NCBI RefSeq assembly: GCF_014196745.1
Contig: NZ_JACIEH010000003.1
Coordinates: 496,001 to 560,000, forward strand
Length of the DNA stretch: 64,000 nucleotides
From: Sphingomonas kyeonggiensis
GTDB taxonomy: Bacteria > Pseudomonadota > Alphaproteobacteria > Sphingomonadales > Sphingomonadaceae
Direction of reading: 5' to 3'
In this document: positions 8,156 to 15,617 of the stretch, piece by piece
Position numbering within the stretch: position 1 is the stretch's first letter
How the letters are laid out: each line of letters starts with the position of its first letter
Position numbers and translations under genes: made by a program
The notes under the pieces: model-generated
Databases searched by the model: none
What the model saw: only the letters and a program-made list of their open reading frames with translations
Told to the model about the DNA's origin: nothing

Positions 8156-8282
8156 GCTGGCGAATGCCGGCGGGACTACAGGGTAGAGCACCCGCTGAGA
8201 GGCGGGAGGTCGGCGGTTCAACTCCGCCTCCGGGCAACCGGATAGCTCAGCAAAAAATGTCTCGCCATCGATCGTCGCCGGC
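8156..8282 (+). ncRNA. Y-RNA-like gene, unit 3 (tRNA opened in the D loop)
   Basis: GCTGGCGA (8156-8163) pairs with TCGCCGGC (8275-8282), one G-U. Inside: D half GAGC (8186-8189), anticodon stem CCCGC-TGAGAG-GCGGG (8191-8206), T arm GGCGG-TTCAACT-CCGCC (8212-8228), acceptor TCCGG-GCAA-CCGGA (8229-8242), then the second D half GCTC (8245-8248) and an A-run. All tRNA arms are present but start and end in the D loop, so the Y stem would emerge there rather than from the anticodon arm. The shortened anticodon loop (6 bases) argues against decoding. Confidence 0.78.
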
Positions 8283-8298
8283 ACAGGACAAGTGAAAC

Positions 8299-8403
8299 GC
8301 TGGCGAATGCCGGTGGGACTACATCGGTAAGGCCGAAAGGCTGAGGCGGTTCGACCCCGCCCCCGGGCTCGCCCGGGATGTCTCGCCAATTGTCGTCGCC
8401 GGC
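8299..8403 (+). ncRNA. Y-RNA-like gene, unit 4 (minimal form, no D arm)
   Basis: GCTGGCGA (8299-8306) pairs with TCGCCGGC (8396-8403). The module is reduced to three hairpins: GCC-GAAA-GGC (8332-8341) where the anticodon arm should be, T arm GGCGG-TTCGACC-CCGCC (8345-8361), and acceptor CCCGGG-CTCG-CCCGGG (8362-8377). No D-arm sequence is seen. The 3' strand (TGTCTCGCCAATTGTCGTCGCC) closely resembles that of unit 3, suggesting duplication. It ends about 28 bases before rtcB. Confidence 0.75.
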
Positions 8404-8431
8404 ACCATGATCGCGTTTGAGGGAGGTCGGG

Positions 8432-9658
8432 ATGACCGAGGCTTTGTATGATTTCCAGCACGTCGAAGGTGGCGTGCCGATCAAGATGTGGACCCGCGGC
8501 GTGCCGGTCGAGGACGGTGCGCGCGCCCAGCTTGCACGCGCGGCGCAGATGCCGTTCGTGTTCAAGCACGTCGCGGCGATGCCCGATGTCCATATCGGTA
8601 TCGGGGCGACCGTCGGCTCGGTGATTCCGACTAAGGGCGCGGTGATCCCGGCGGCGGTGGGCGTCGATATCGGCTGCGGCATGATGGCGGCGCGCACGTC
8701 GCTGGTGGCGAGCGACCTGCCCGACAATCTCGAGGGCATCCGTTCCGCGATCGAGCAGGCGGTGCCGCACGGACGCGACGTGGGACGGGGCAAGCGTGAC
8801 AAGGGCTCATGGGGTGATCCGCCCGTGGCGATCGTCGAGGCCTGGGCTACGCTTGCCCAGCGCTTCGAGCGGATCGTCGAGAAATATCCGAAGCTCAAGA
8901 ACACCAACAATCTGGTGCATCTGGGCACGCTCGGCACAGGCAATCACTTCATCGAGCTGTGCCTCGACCAGGACCAGCGCGTGTGGGTGATGCTTCATTC
9001 GGGTTCGCGCGGCATCGGCAACGCGATCGGCAGCTATTTTATCGAGCTGGCGAAGCAGGATATGCGCAAGTGGCACATCAACCTGCCCGACGAGAACCTG
9101 GCCTATTTCCCGGAAGGGACCGACCATTTCGACGACTATGTCGAGGCGGTCGGCTGGGCGCAGGACTTTGCGGCGCTGAACCGGCGGATGATGATGACCA
9201 ATGTCATCCGCGCGCTGCGGGGACAGATCGCCAAGCCGTTCGATGCGGAGTTGGAGGCAGTCAACTGTCACCACAACTATGTCCAGCGCGAGAACCACTT
9301 CGGTGAAAACGTGCTGGTCACCCGCAAGGGCGCGGTCCGCGCGGCGAAGGGCGTGCTGGGTATCATCCCCGGCTCGATGGGCGCCAAGTCGTTCATTGTC
9401 CGAGGGCTGGGCAACGCGGAGTCGTTCGACAGCTGCTCGCACGGAGCTGGACGCATCATGTCCCGAACCGCGGCGAAGAAGCTGGTGACGCTCGACGAGC
9501 ACATCCGCGACACTGCGGGCGTCGAGTGCCGCAAGGACGAAGGCGTGATCGATGAGACGCCCAAGGCGTACAAGCCGATCGAGGCTGTGATGGCGGCGCA
9601 GGCCGACCTGGTCGAGATCGTCCATACGCTCAAGCAGGTGGTGTGCGTGAAGGGCTAA
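8432..9658 (+). CDS. rtcB: RtcB, GTP-dependent RNA-splicing ligase
   Basis: 408 residues from ATG 8432, with GGGAGG upstream (a TTG at 8417 is less likely). RtcB joins RNA 2',3'-cyclic phosphate or 3'-phosphate ends to 5'-OH ends through a guanylylated histidine and Mn ions. Visible metal and active-site motifs are GVDIGCGM, GTLGTGNHFIEL, LHSGSRGIG, NCHHNY and SCSHGAGR, the last holding the family's nucleotidyl histidine. Length fits bacterial RtcB. It follows the Y-RNA array and precedes rlaP and rtcA in one operon. Confidence 0.96.
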   Translation: MTEALYDFQHVEGGVPIKMWTRGVPVEDGARAQLARAAQMPFVFKHVAAMPDVHIGIGATVGSVIPTKGAVIPAAVGVDIGCGMMAARTSLVASDLPDNLEGIRSAIEQAVPHGRDVGRGKRDKGSWGDPPVAIVEAWATLAQRFERIVEKYPKLKNTNNLVHLGTLGTGNHFIELCLDQDQRVWVMLHSGSRGIGNAIGSYFIELAKQDMRKWHINLPDENLAYFPEGTDHFDDYVEAVGWAQDFAALNRRMMMTNVIRALRGQIAKPFDAELEAVNCHHNYVQRENHFGENVLVTRKGAVRAAKGVLGIIPGSMGAKSFIVRGLGNAESFDSCSHGAGRIMSRTAAKKLVTLDEHIRDTAGVECRKDEGVIDETPKAYKPIEAVMAAQADLVEIVHTLKQVVCVKG

Positions 9659-9714
9659 AGCTCTCGTCAGCCCGACACGCACACCGCCGATTTTCCCGAA
9701 AGGGCCGAAAAGGA

Positions 9715-9747
9715 TGCGTCGCCGCCCGAAAACGGGCGTGCGGCGCA
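9715..9747 (+). other. strong hairpin between rtcB and rlaP
   Basis: TGCGTCGCCGCCCG, AAAA, CGGGCGTGCGGCGCA folds into a long GC-rich hairpin (6-bp top stem plus two lower stems). No T-run follows, so an RNA-processing or mRNA-stabilising element is as likely as an attenuator. Confidence 0.5.
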
Positions 9748-9771
9748 CCTGCAGGTTTGATGAGAAGAAAG

Positions 9772-10566
9772 ATGACGCAGGCTGACAAGACCATCCCTCC
9801 CACCGTGCGGCGCGAGATCGAAACCCGCCTCGACCGGATCGAGGCGGACAATGGCGTGCGCCTGCTGCTCGCGATCGAATCCGGTTCACGTGCCTGGGGC
9901 TTCCCCTCGCCCGACAGCGATTACGACGTTCGCTTCCTCTATGTCCGTCCACGCGACTGGTATCTGTCGCTCGCGCCTGGCCGCGACGTGATCGAGACGC
10001 CCATCGAGGACGAGATCGATCTGAATGGCTGGGACGTGCGCAAGGCCCTTACCCTTCTGCTCAAGTCGAATGCCGTGGTGAGCGAGTGGATCGAATCGCC
10101 GATTCGCTACCGGCCCGGCGATCCCTTTGTCGACCGGTTGAGGAGCCTCGCGGACGATCTGCTCAATCCGCGCGCGATTGCGTATCACTATGCGCGATCG
10201 GGCAAGCTGGCTGCGGATCGGTGGCTCGATGATGGGGATGCAGTGCCGGTGAAGAAGTATTTCTACGCACTGCGCCCGGCGTTGGCGATCCGTGCAATTC
10301 GGCTGAACCCGGCATCGCGCCTGCCGATGAACCTGCAGGCGCTGGTTGCCGCCAGCGACCTGTCGTCGGCGCTCGTCGAGCAGATCAATGCGCTGGTTGA
10401 GGCCAAGGCGCGCACCAACGAACGTGCGAACGGTGCCCGGCTGCCTGAGATCGATGCGCTGATCCGCGGCGAGCTCGATCTGGCGAGCGAGCTGCCGGCA
10501 CGCAAGCTGCGCGATCGCTTCGTCGATCGCGCGGATCAACTCTTTCTTGAACTGACAAACACATGA
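9772..10566 (+). CDS. rlaP: RlaP-type nucleotidyltransferase of the RNA-repair locus
   Basis: 264 residues from ATG 9772 (ATG 9760 also possible). The N-terminal domain has the polymerase-beta nucleotidyltransferase signature GSRAWGFPSPDSDYDVRF, with the Gly-Ser and paired acidic residues needed for metal-dependent nucleotidyl transfer. The C-terminal half is helical. It fits the PF10127/COG3541 family named RlaP for its link to RNA-repair clusters. Substrate is not established; tRNA ends are a reasonable guess given the neighbours. It overlaps rtcA by four bases (ATGA), so the two are translationally coupled. Confidence 0.82.
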   Translation: MTQADKTIPPTVRREIETRLDRIEADNGVRLLLAIESGSRAWGFPSPDSDYDVRFLYVRPRDWYLSLAPGRDVIETPIEDEIDLNGWDVRKALTLLLKSNAVVSEWIESPIRYRPGDPFVDRLRSLADDLLNPRAIAYHYARSGKLAADRWLDDGDAVPVKKYFYALRPALAIRAIRLNPASRLPMNLQALVAASDLSSALVEQINALVEAKARTNERANGARLPEIDALIRGELDLASELPARKLRDRFVDRADQLFLELTNT

Positions 10567-11588
10567 TCATCATTGACGGATCAGAGGGAGAAGGCGGCGG
10601 ACAGGTGGTGCGCAACAGCTGCGCGCTGTCGCTCGTCACCGGGCAACCCTTCCGCATCACCAATGCGCGCGGCAAGCGCGAGAAGCCGGGGCTGATGCGT
10701 CAGCACGTCACTGCGATCGAGGCCGCGTGCGCGATCGGCAGCGCGACCTGCGAGGGCGTGGCGGTCGGCGCGTCCGACTTCACCTTTACGCCTGGCCGCG
10801 TCACACCCGGCGAATATCACTTCGCGGTGGGTACCGCGGGAAGCACCGGGCTGGTCTTCCAGACGCTGCTGATGCCGCTGCTACTGGCCGGCGGACCCTC
10901 GCGGCTCGTCCTCGAGGGCGGCACGCACAACATGCTTGCGCCACCGTTCGACTTCATGGCGAAGGCGTTCGTACCGGTGGTGCGTCGCTTGGGCGCCCAG
11001 ATCGAGATGCGGCTGGTCCGCCACGGCTTCTATCCGCGCGGCGGAGGGCGGATAGAGGTGGATATCGTACCTGGCACGCTGGCGCCGATCGATTGCATCG
11101 ATCGCGGCGCGCTCCTGTCCGTCTCGGGTGCGGCATTGTTCGCGGCGCTGGCGCCCAACATCGCTGAGCGTGAGATCGCGACGGCGCGCAAGTTGCTGCC
11201 GGATTGGCCGGACGGCGCGTTTGCCGTACGGCAGCTTCCGGACGAGCAAGGTCCGGGCAACGTCTTGTTGCTCGAGGCGGTGTTCGAGCATGCGACGGAG
11301 GTCGTCACGGGTTTCGGCAAGCTGGGCCTGTCGGCGGAGTCGCTTGCCAAGACGGCGGCGCATCGCATGGCCGGGTTTCTCGCTTCCGATGCATTCGCCG
11401 GGCCTTACTTGGCGGATCAGCTTCTGCTGCCTTTCGCACTGGCGGGCGGTGGCAGCTTCACTACGGTGAAGCCGAGCCAGCATGCGCTTACCGCACGCGA
11501 CATCATCGAGCGCTTCACCGGTCAACGCTGGGTGTTCGAACAGCAGTCGAACGGCTGCCACCTAGTGCGGCGGAAGCGCGACGCTTGA
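10563..11588 (+). CDS. rtcA: RtcA, RNA 3'-terminal phosphate cyclase
   Basis: 341 residues. RtcA uses ATP to convert RNA 3'-phosphates to 2',3'-cyclic phosphates, a substrate form for RtcB. Diagnostic motifs are the start MIIIDGSEGEGGGQVVRNS, the central HGFYPRGGG, and the late SQHALTARD segment that should hold the adenylated histidine. The start overlaps rlaP. The 3' end overlaps the end of the convergent integrase remnant by 27 bases, an unusual junction that suggests the integrase was joined here by a rearrangement. Confidence 0.95.
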   Translation: MIIIDGSEGEGGGQVVRNSCALSLVTGQPFRITNARGKREKPGLMRQHVTAIEAACAIGSATCEGVAVGASDFTFTPGRVTPGEYHFAVGTAGSTGLVFQTLLMPLLLAGGPSRLVLEGGTHNMLAPPFDFMAKAFVPVVRRLGAQIEMRLVRHGFYPRGGGRIEVDIVPGTLAPIDCIDRGALLSVSGAALFAALAPNIAEREIATARKLLPDWPDGAFAVRQLPDEQGPGNVLLLEAVFEHATEVVTGFGKLGLSAESLAKTAAHRMAGFLASDAFAGPYLADQLLLPFALAGGGSFTTVKPSQHALTARDIIERFTGQRWVFEQQSNGCHLVRRKRDA

Positions 11589-12766
11589 TTCCTCTACCCG
11601 CTCCTCCTTCGATGGAGCGGGTACCTTCTTACAGAAGGTTGCCCAGTCACGCATGAGAAGACGGCGTTTGTCGAGGAAGTCGGTCCGGCGGTAGGCTGCT
11701 TCGACCTTGTTCGACACGGTGTGGGCGAGCGCTGCCTCTGCCACTTCGCCCGAATAGTCCGTCTGCTCTGCCACCCAATCCCGGAAAGCGGATCGGAATC
11801 CGTGCACGGTCACCATAAGCTCCATGTCCCGCAGGATCTTGAGCAGGGTCATGTCGGAAAGGGGTTTCTTCACATCCTGAACGGGAAACACGAGGTCGCC
11901 GACACCGGCTCTATACCGCTGGGCGCGTTCGAACACGGCGACGACCTTCGGTGACAGTGGCACGATATGGACTTTGCCCATCTTCATGCGGGCGGCGGGG
12001 ATGGTCCACAGCGCGGCTTTCAGATCAAGCTCCGCCCAAGTGGCACCGCGATCTCTCCGGATCGCGTAGCGGTCAAAATGAGCGCTTCCACCGCAAGCCG
12101 CCCTACGGATTCACGTTCTCCAAGCTTTTCGACGAAAGCCGGAACGTCCGCGTAGGGCATCGCGGCGAAGTGCCCGTCCTTCTTGGGCTGACGAGGCGAC
12201 CCTTTGGAGACCGACCGCATGGGCGCTTCGGTGGCCCGAAACCCTTTGGCGCAAGCCCAATCGAGAACAGTCCCAATACGTTGCCGTACCCGCCTCGCGG
12301 TCTCCGGCTTGGACAGCCAGATCGAGATTAGCACGTCCCGAATGGCTGGCCCCTCGATCTTATCGACGGTCAGGTCGCCAATTTTGGGGAAGGCGTAGGT
12401 CGTTAGGGTCGCAATCCACTGGTTCTGATGCTTGCCGTTCTTCCACGCCTTTTCGTGCTCTTCGTGAACCAGCTTGGCAGCCTCGCGGAATGTCGGGATC
12501 GCCTGGCGTTCCTGCTTTCGCTCAGCGACGGGATTGATTCCTTGCGCGATCTTTTGCCGCGTAGCGAAGGCTGCATCGCGTGCGTCCTTCAGCGACACGG
12601 ACTTTGTCGAGCCCAGCCCGATATCCTGTCGCTTGCCGTTATTCTGTACGCGTAGAATCCAGCTGGCGGCTCCTTTGCCATCGATCTCGAGGAACAGGCC
12701 GTCGCCGTCCGAGTATCGGCCGGGTTCGGTCAGCGACCGAATTTTGACGGCAGTGAGCTTTCCCAT
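11562..12766 (-). pseudogene. tyrosine recombinase/integrase (P4 type), frameshifted
   Basis: The N-terminal part (from ATG 12766, MGKLTAVKIRSL) has the DUF4102-like arm-binding domain and core-binding domain and reaches the first catalytic arginine (ATRSGE). Near 12045 the frame breaks: one base seems missing between GAGATC and GCGGTGCC. Restoring it reads GEIRGATWAELDLK and leads into the second part. That part carries HGFRSAFRDW (HxxR), a further His (AHTVSNK) and the nucleophile candidate in AAYRR. All catalytic residues are therefore present but split over two frames. It lies next to tRNA-Ser, the usual site for such integrases. Probably inactive unless the gap is a sequencing error. Confidence 0.88.
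11595..11638. terminator. two adjacent hairpins after rtcA
   Basis: TACCCGCTCC and GGAGCGGGTA (11595-11604/11614-11623) form a perfect 10-bp stem with a 9-base loop. CCTTCT-TAC-AGAAGG (11624-11638) follows. They sit seven bases past the rtcA stop but inside the 3' part of the opposing integrase frame. No T-run, so intrinsic termination is only possible, not shown. Confidence 0.4.
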
Positions 12767-12850
12767 GGCATCTCGCCTCTTTCTTTCCCACACTTTTCCC
12801 CACACTTGATGTGAGATCGTGTCGGATTGAGTGAAATGCAGCGGAACGAG

Positions 12851-12885
12851 AAAACCGCTGATTTCTGGGGTTTTCTAGCGGTTTT
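12851..12885. terminator. hairpin between integrase and tRNA-Ser
   Basis: AAAACCGCT (12851-12859) and AGCGGTTTT (12877-12885) form a 9-bp stem. T-runs follow on both strands, so it could end tRNA-Ser transcripts coming from the right as well as readthrough from the left. Confidence 0.6.
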
Positions 12886-12912
12886 TAGGGGGGTGGCGAG
12901 CCCTTAGAGGGG

Positions 12913-13003
12913 TGGCGGAGCGGGAGGGATTCGAACCCTCGATACGGTTTTGCCGTATACTCACTTTCCAGGCGAGCGCCTTCGACCACTCGGCCACCGC
13001 TCC
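12913..13003 (-). tRNA. tRNA-Ser (anticodon GGA)
   Basis: On the minus strand the gene runs GGAGCGGTGGCCGAGTGG... with acceptor pairing GGAGCGG/CCGCTCC. The long variable arm (ATACGGCAAAACCGTAT) is typical of tRNA-Ser. The T arm is GAGGG-TTCGAAT-CCCTC, and the encoded GCCA ends at 12913. The anticodon loop CTGGAAA gives GGA. Its 3' end faces the integrase remnant, making it the probable attachment site of that element. Confidence 0.96.
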
Positions 13004-13070
13004 GCATGCTCTGGAAGTTGCGTGCCCTAAACGTTGACGAAGGGCTAGGCAAGCAGCAGTCTCCGCAGCC

Positions 13071-13916
13071 ATGCTCAAGCTGCTCCTCGCGTTCGCCGCG
13101 CTCGCCCAGACCGTCCCCTCGGACCCCGCTCCCGAAGACTGGAAGGCGATCCCCGACAACGAGATCCTGGTGATGACGCTGCAGGGCGGCCACCAGGTCC
13201 ATATCCGCCTCGCCCCGCGCTACGCCCCCGCGCACGTCGCCAATATCCGCAAGCTCGCCGAGGCGCATTGGTGGGACGGCACCAGCGTCTACCGCGTCCA
13301 GGACAATTACGTCACCCAGTGGGGCGGCGGCGACGACAAGACGACGCTCCCGCCCGGCGTGATCGAGAACCCGCCCGCGGAATATGAGTGGCCCGGCTTC
13401 GACGCCGTGAAGAGCGTCACCTTCGCCAAGCCCGACAGCTATGCCGCCAGGACCGGCCTCAGCGCCGATGGCTGGCCGCTCGCCAATTACGGCGCGGTCA
13501 GCTCGCTCACCCATTGCTATTCGATGGTCGGCGTCGCCCGCGACCTTGCCCCCTCCACAGGCAGCGGCGCCGAGCTCTACACGGTGATCGGCCACGCCCC
13601 GCGCCCGCTCGACCGCAACATCGCGATCGTCGGCCGAGTGGTCGAGGGGATGCAGTGGCTCTCCAGCCTGCCGCGCGGCACCGCCCAGCTGGGCGTCTAT
13701 GCCAAGGACCAGGTGCCCACGCCGATCCTGTCGGTGCGCCTCGCCAGCCAGCTGCCCGAGGACGAGCGCCCGCACTTCCAGTACCGCGCCACCGACAATC
13801 CGCGCTTCGCCGCCTGGATCAAGGCGCGCGAGAATCGCGACGGGGCGTTCTTCACCGTGCCGATGGGCGGGGTGGACGTGTGCAACGCGCTGCCGGCGGT
13901 GCGGCGGGCGCAGTAA
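13071..13916 (+). CDS. exported cyclophilin-type peptidyl-prolyl isomerase
   Basis: 281 residues. A short N-terminal signal segment (MLKLLLAFAALAQTVPSD) points to the periplasm. The cyclophilin fold is recognisable from IRLAPRYAPAHVANIRKLAE and the WWDGTSVYRVQDNYVTQWG strand region, and the end of the domain is VVEGMQWLSSLPRG. An unusual insertion separates the two halves of the domain and the C-terminus is extended by ~40 residues. Cyclophilins isomerise Xaa-Pro bonds. It starts 68 bases from the tRNA-Ser gene and is transcribed away from it. Confidence 0.85.
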   Translation: MLKLLLAFAALAQTVPSDPAPEDWKAIPDNEILVMTLQGGHQVHIRLAPRYAPAHVANIRKLAEAHWWDGTSVYRVQDNYVTQWGGGDDKTTLPPGVIENPPAEYEWPGFDAVKSVTFAKPDSYAARTGLSADGWPLANYGAVSSLTHCYSMVGVARDLAPSTGSGAELYTVIGHAPRPLDRNIAIVGRVVEGMQWLSSLPRGTAQLGVYAKDQVPTPILSVRLASQLPEDERPHFQYRATDNPRFAAWIKARENRDGAFFTVPMGGVDVCNALPAVRRAQ

Positions 13917-13926
13917 CGGCGGGTAT

Positions 13927-14003
13927 CGTCATCCCGGCGAAAGCCGGGATCTCGTGCCGTATCGCGCCTTCGCCTGAGATCCCGGCTTTCGCCGGGATGA
14001 CGG
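13927..14003. repeat. REP-like palindromic element
   Basis: Two near-perfect inverted arms (CGTCATCCCGGCGAAAGCCG at the left, mirrored at the right) enclose a GC-rich centre of about 22 bases. Each arm is itself a small hairpin (CCCGGC-GAAA-GCCGGG). Related copies are at 32953-33030 and 36783-36810. It lies between two convergent genes and may also act as a terminator. Confidence 0.85.
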
Positions 14004-14043
14004 TTGGGGGGCGGGATGACGGGTTTGGGGGTGACGGCTTGCC

Positions 14044-14643
14044 TTACTTCCCCACCCAGTCCGCGACTTCCACCGCGACCTGGTTGGCCGCGGTGTTGAG
14101 CGCGGCGGCGACCAGCTCGGGCTTCACTTCGGCCAGCGGCGCGCGGGCTTCGAAGCGGCGCTTCTGGAACTTGGTGGCGTCGTCGCCCTGGACCAGCAGC
14201 GCATCGAACACGACCACCGCCTGGTTGGTGTCGGCATCGACGCCGAAGCGGCGCAGCTCGCCCGAGAGCACGGCGCCCGGATCGATCTGGGACTGGCGAT
14301 AGCTGAGCACCGGCCGGCCGGTGCGCGCCGAGATGGTGTCGCCGACCAGCCGGGCGAACAGGCGCGGCGGCGCCTCCACCCATTGCGCGTCCTTCACATA
14401 GGCGACGGCATTCTCGCCCTGATGGACCGGCACGCGCACCGTCGCCAGCTCGTGCGGCACCGTCGGGAACAGCACGGTGACGGTGGTGCCCGAAGCGGCG
14501 GTCTGCACGTCGCCGGGCTTGATCTGCTCGGCGGCCTGCAGGCTGAGGAACGGCGTCTTGGGCGGCTTGCCCCCGAACGAGATGCAGCCGGAGAGCATGG
14601 CGGCGAGCGGTGCGGCCAGCAGGAGCGGGGCGAACTTCTTCAT
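14044..14643 (-). CDS. ABC-transport auxiliary lipoprotein (PqiC/Mla-associated)
   Basis: 199 residues from ATG 14643; a GTG at 14655 that overlaps the mlaD stop (GTGA) is an alternative. The N-terminus is a lipoprotein signal with lipobox LSGC. The remainder resembles the ABC-type transport auxiliary lipoprotein family, which pairs with MCE-domain proteins at the outer membrane. It is last in the mlaE-mlaF-mlaD-lipoprotein operon and should anchor or complete the lipid shuttle. Confidence 0.82.
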   Translation of the reverse strand: MKKFAPLLLAAPLAAMLSGCISFGGKPPKTPFLSLQAAEQIKPGDVQTAASGTTVTVLFPTVPHELATVRVPVHQGENAVAYVKDAQWVEAPPRLFARLVGDTISARTGRPVLSYRQSQIDPGAVLSGELRRFGVDADTNQAVVVFDALLVQGDDATKFQKRRFEARAPLAEVKPELVAAALNTAANQVAVEVADWVGK

Positions 14644-14651
14644 CGCGTCTC

Positions 14652-15617
14652 TCACTTCTTGGGCTTGTAGTCAGGGAGCTTGGAGCTGCCGACCAGGCTG
14701 GACGCGCCACCCTGATCGATCTTGTCGGCGACCGAGGAGAGCGACTGGGCCATCTGGCGCAGATCCTGGATCAGCTGGCCGATCTCGGGCACGGTCTTCT
14801 TCGAGAAGGCCTGCACGCCGGGGCGGGCATCGCCGAGCATCGCATCGAGCGTTTCCATGCTCTTCTTCGCCGAGGCGATCGTCTTGTTGAGATTGGCGAT
14901 GGTCGGCTTGACGTCCTCGGCGACGACGCCGTTGGTCGTCTTGGCCAGCTCGCCGATCTGCTCGGTGGCCTCGCCGAACTTCTGGATAGCCTTGCGCGTC
15001 TCGGCCAGCGTCGCGGCGATCTCCGGCCCGCGATCGGCGAGCGCGTCGGTCAGGCGATTGGTGTTCGCCAGGATGCCGGCGATCGACGCCTGGTTCTTGT
15101 CGCTGATCAGCTCGGTCAGCCGTTCGGTGAGCGTGGTCAGCCGCTCGAGCAGCTTCGGCGCCGAGGAGAAGATCGCGCCGAGGCCGCCGGGCTTGGTGGG
15201 GATCACCGGCACGCCGAGCGGGCAGGCCGCCTCGGGATGCTCGCGCGGGCACTTGATCGGCGGGGCGCCCTTCACCGCGCCTTCGAGCTGCACCGTGCTG
15301 GGGCCGGTGAAGCTGCTCTGGATCGTCGCGGTGGTGCCCTCGAGGATCGGCACTTCGTCCTTCACCGTGATGCGGACGCGGACCAGCTGGGGATCGGGCT
15401 TCCAGAACTCGATCGCCTTGACCTGGCCCGATGGCACGCCGGAGAATGCCACGGCCGAACCCGGATTGAGCCCGTCGACCGCCTGGCGGAAGAAGATGTC
15501 GTATTCGCGCTCATTGCCGCCCGAGAGGCGGGCGAGCCAGACGATGAACAGCGCCAGCACCGCGAGCAGGATCAGCACGACGGCGCCGACGAGCACGTGA
15601 TTCGATCGAGTTTCCAT
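14652..15617 (-). CDS. mlaD: MCE/MlaD-family lipid-binding protein
   Basis: 321 residues with one N-terminal membrane anchor (VLVGAVVLILLAVLALFIVW) followed by an MCE domain (residues ~40-120, including AVAFSGVPSGQVKAIEF). The C-terminal half is a long helical region with coiled-coil character, much longer than in E. coli MlaD and closer to the alphaproteobacterial type. It overlaps the mlaF stop by one base. With the permease and ATPase it should move phospholipid between inner and outer membranes. Confidence 0.88.
   Translation of the reverse strand: METRSNHVLVGAVVLILLAVLALFIVWLARLSGGNEREYDIFFRQAVDGLNPGSAVAFSGVPSGQVKAIEFWKPDPQLVRVRITVKDEVPILEGTTATIQSSFTGPSTVQLEGAVKGAPPIKCPREHPEAACPLGVPVIPTKPGGLGAIFSSAPKLLERLTTLTERLTELISDKNQASIAGILANTNRLTDALADRGPEIAATLAETRKAIQKFGEATEQIGELAKTTNGVVAEDVKPTIANLNKTIASAKKSMETLDAMLGDARPGVQAFSKKTVPEIGQLIQDLRQMAQSLSSVADKIDQGGASSLVGSSKLPDYKPKK

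Noticed and set aside
7835..8403. A CRISPR array, because of a repeat every ~105-175 bases
   Set aside because: Spacing is irregular and each unit is a paired RNA structure with tRNA-like arms; there are no cas genes. The CARF domain nearby belongs to RtcR.
11595..11623. Second attachment site for the integrase, since GGAGCGGG also occurs at the tRNA 3' end
   Set aside because: Only about 8 bases match and they form a hairpin of their own; too short for a tRNA-derived att site.
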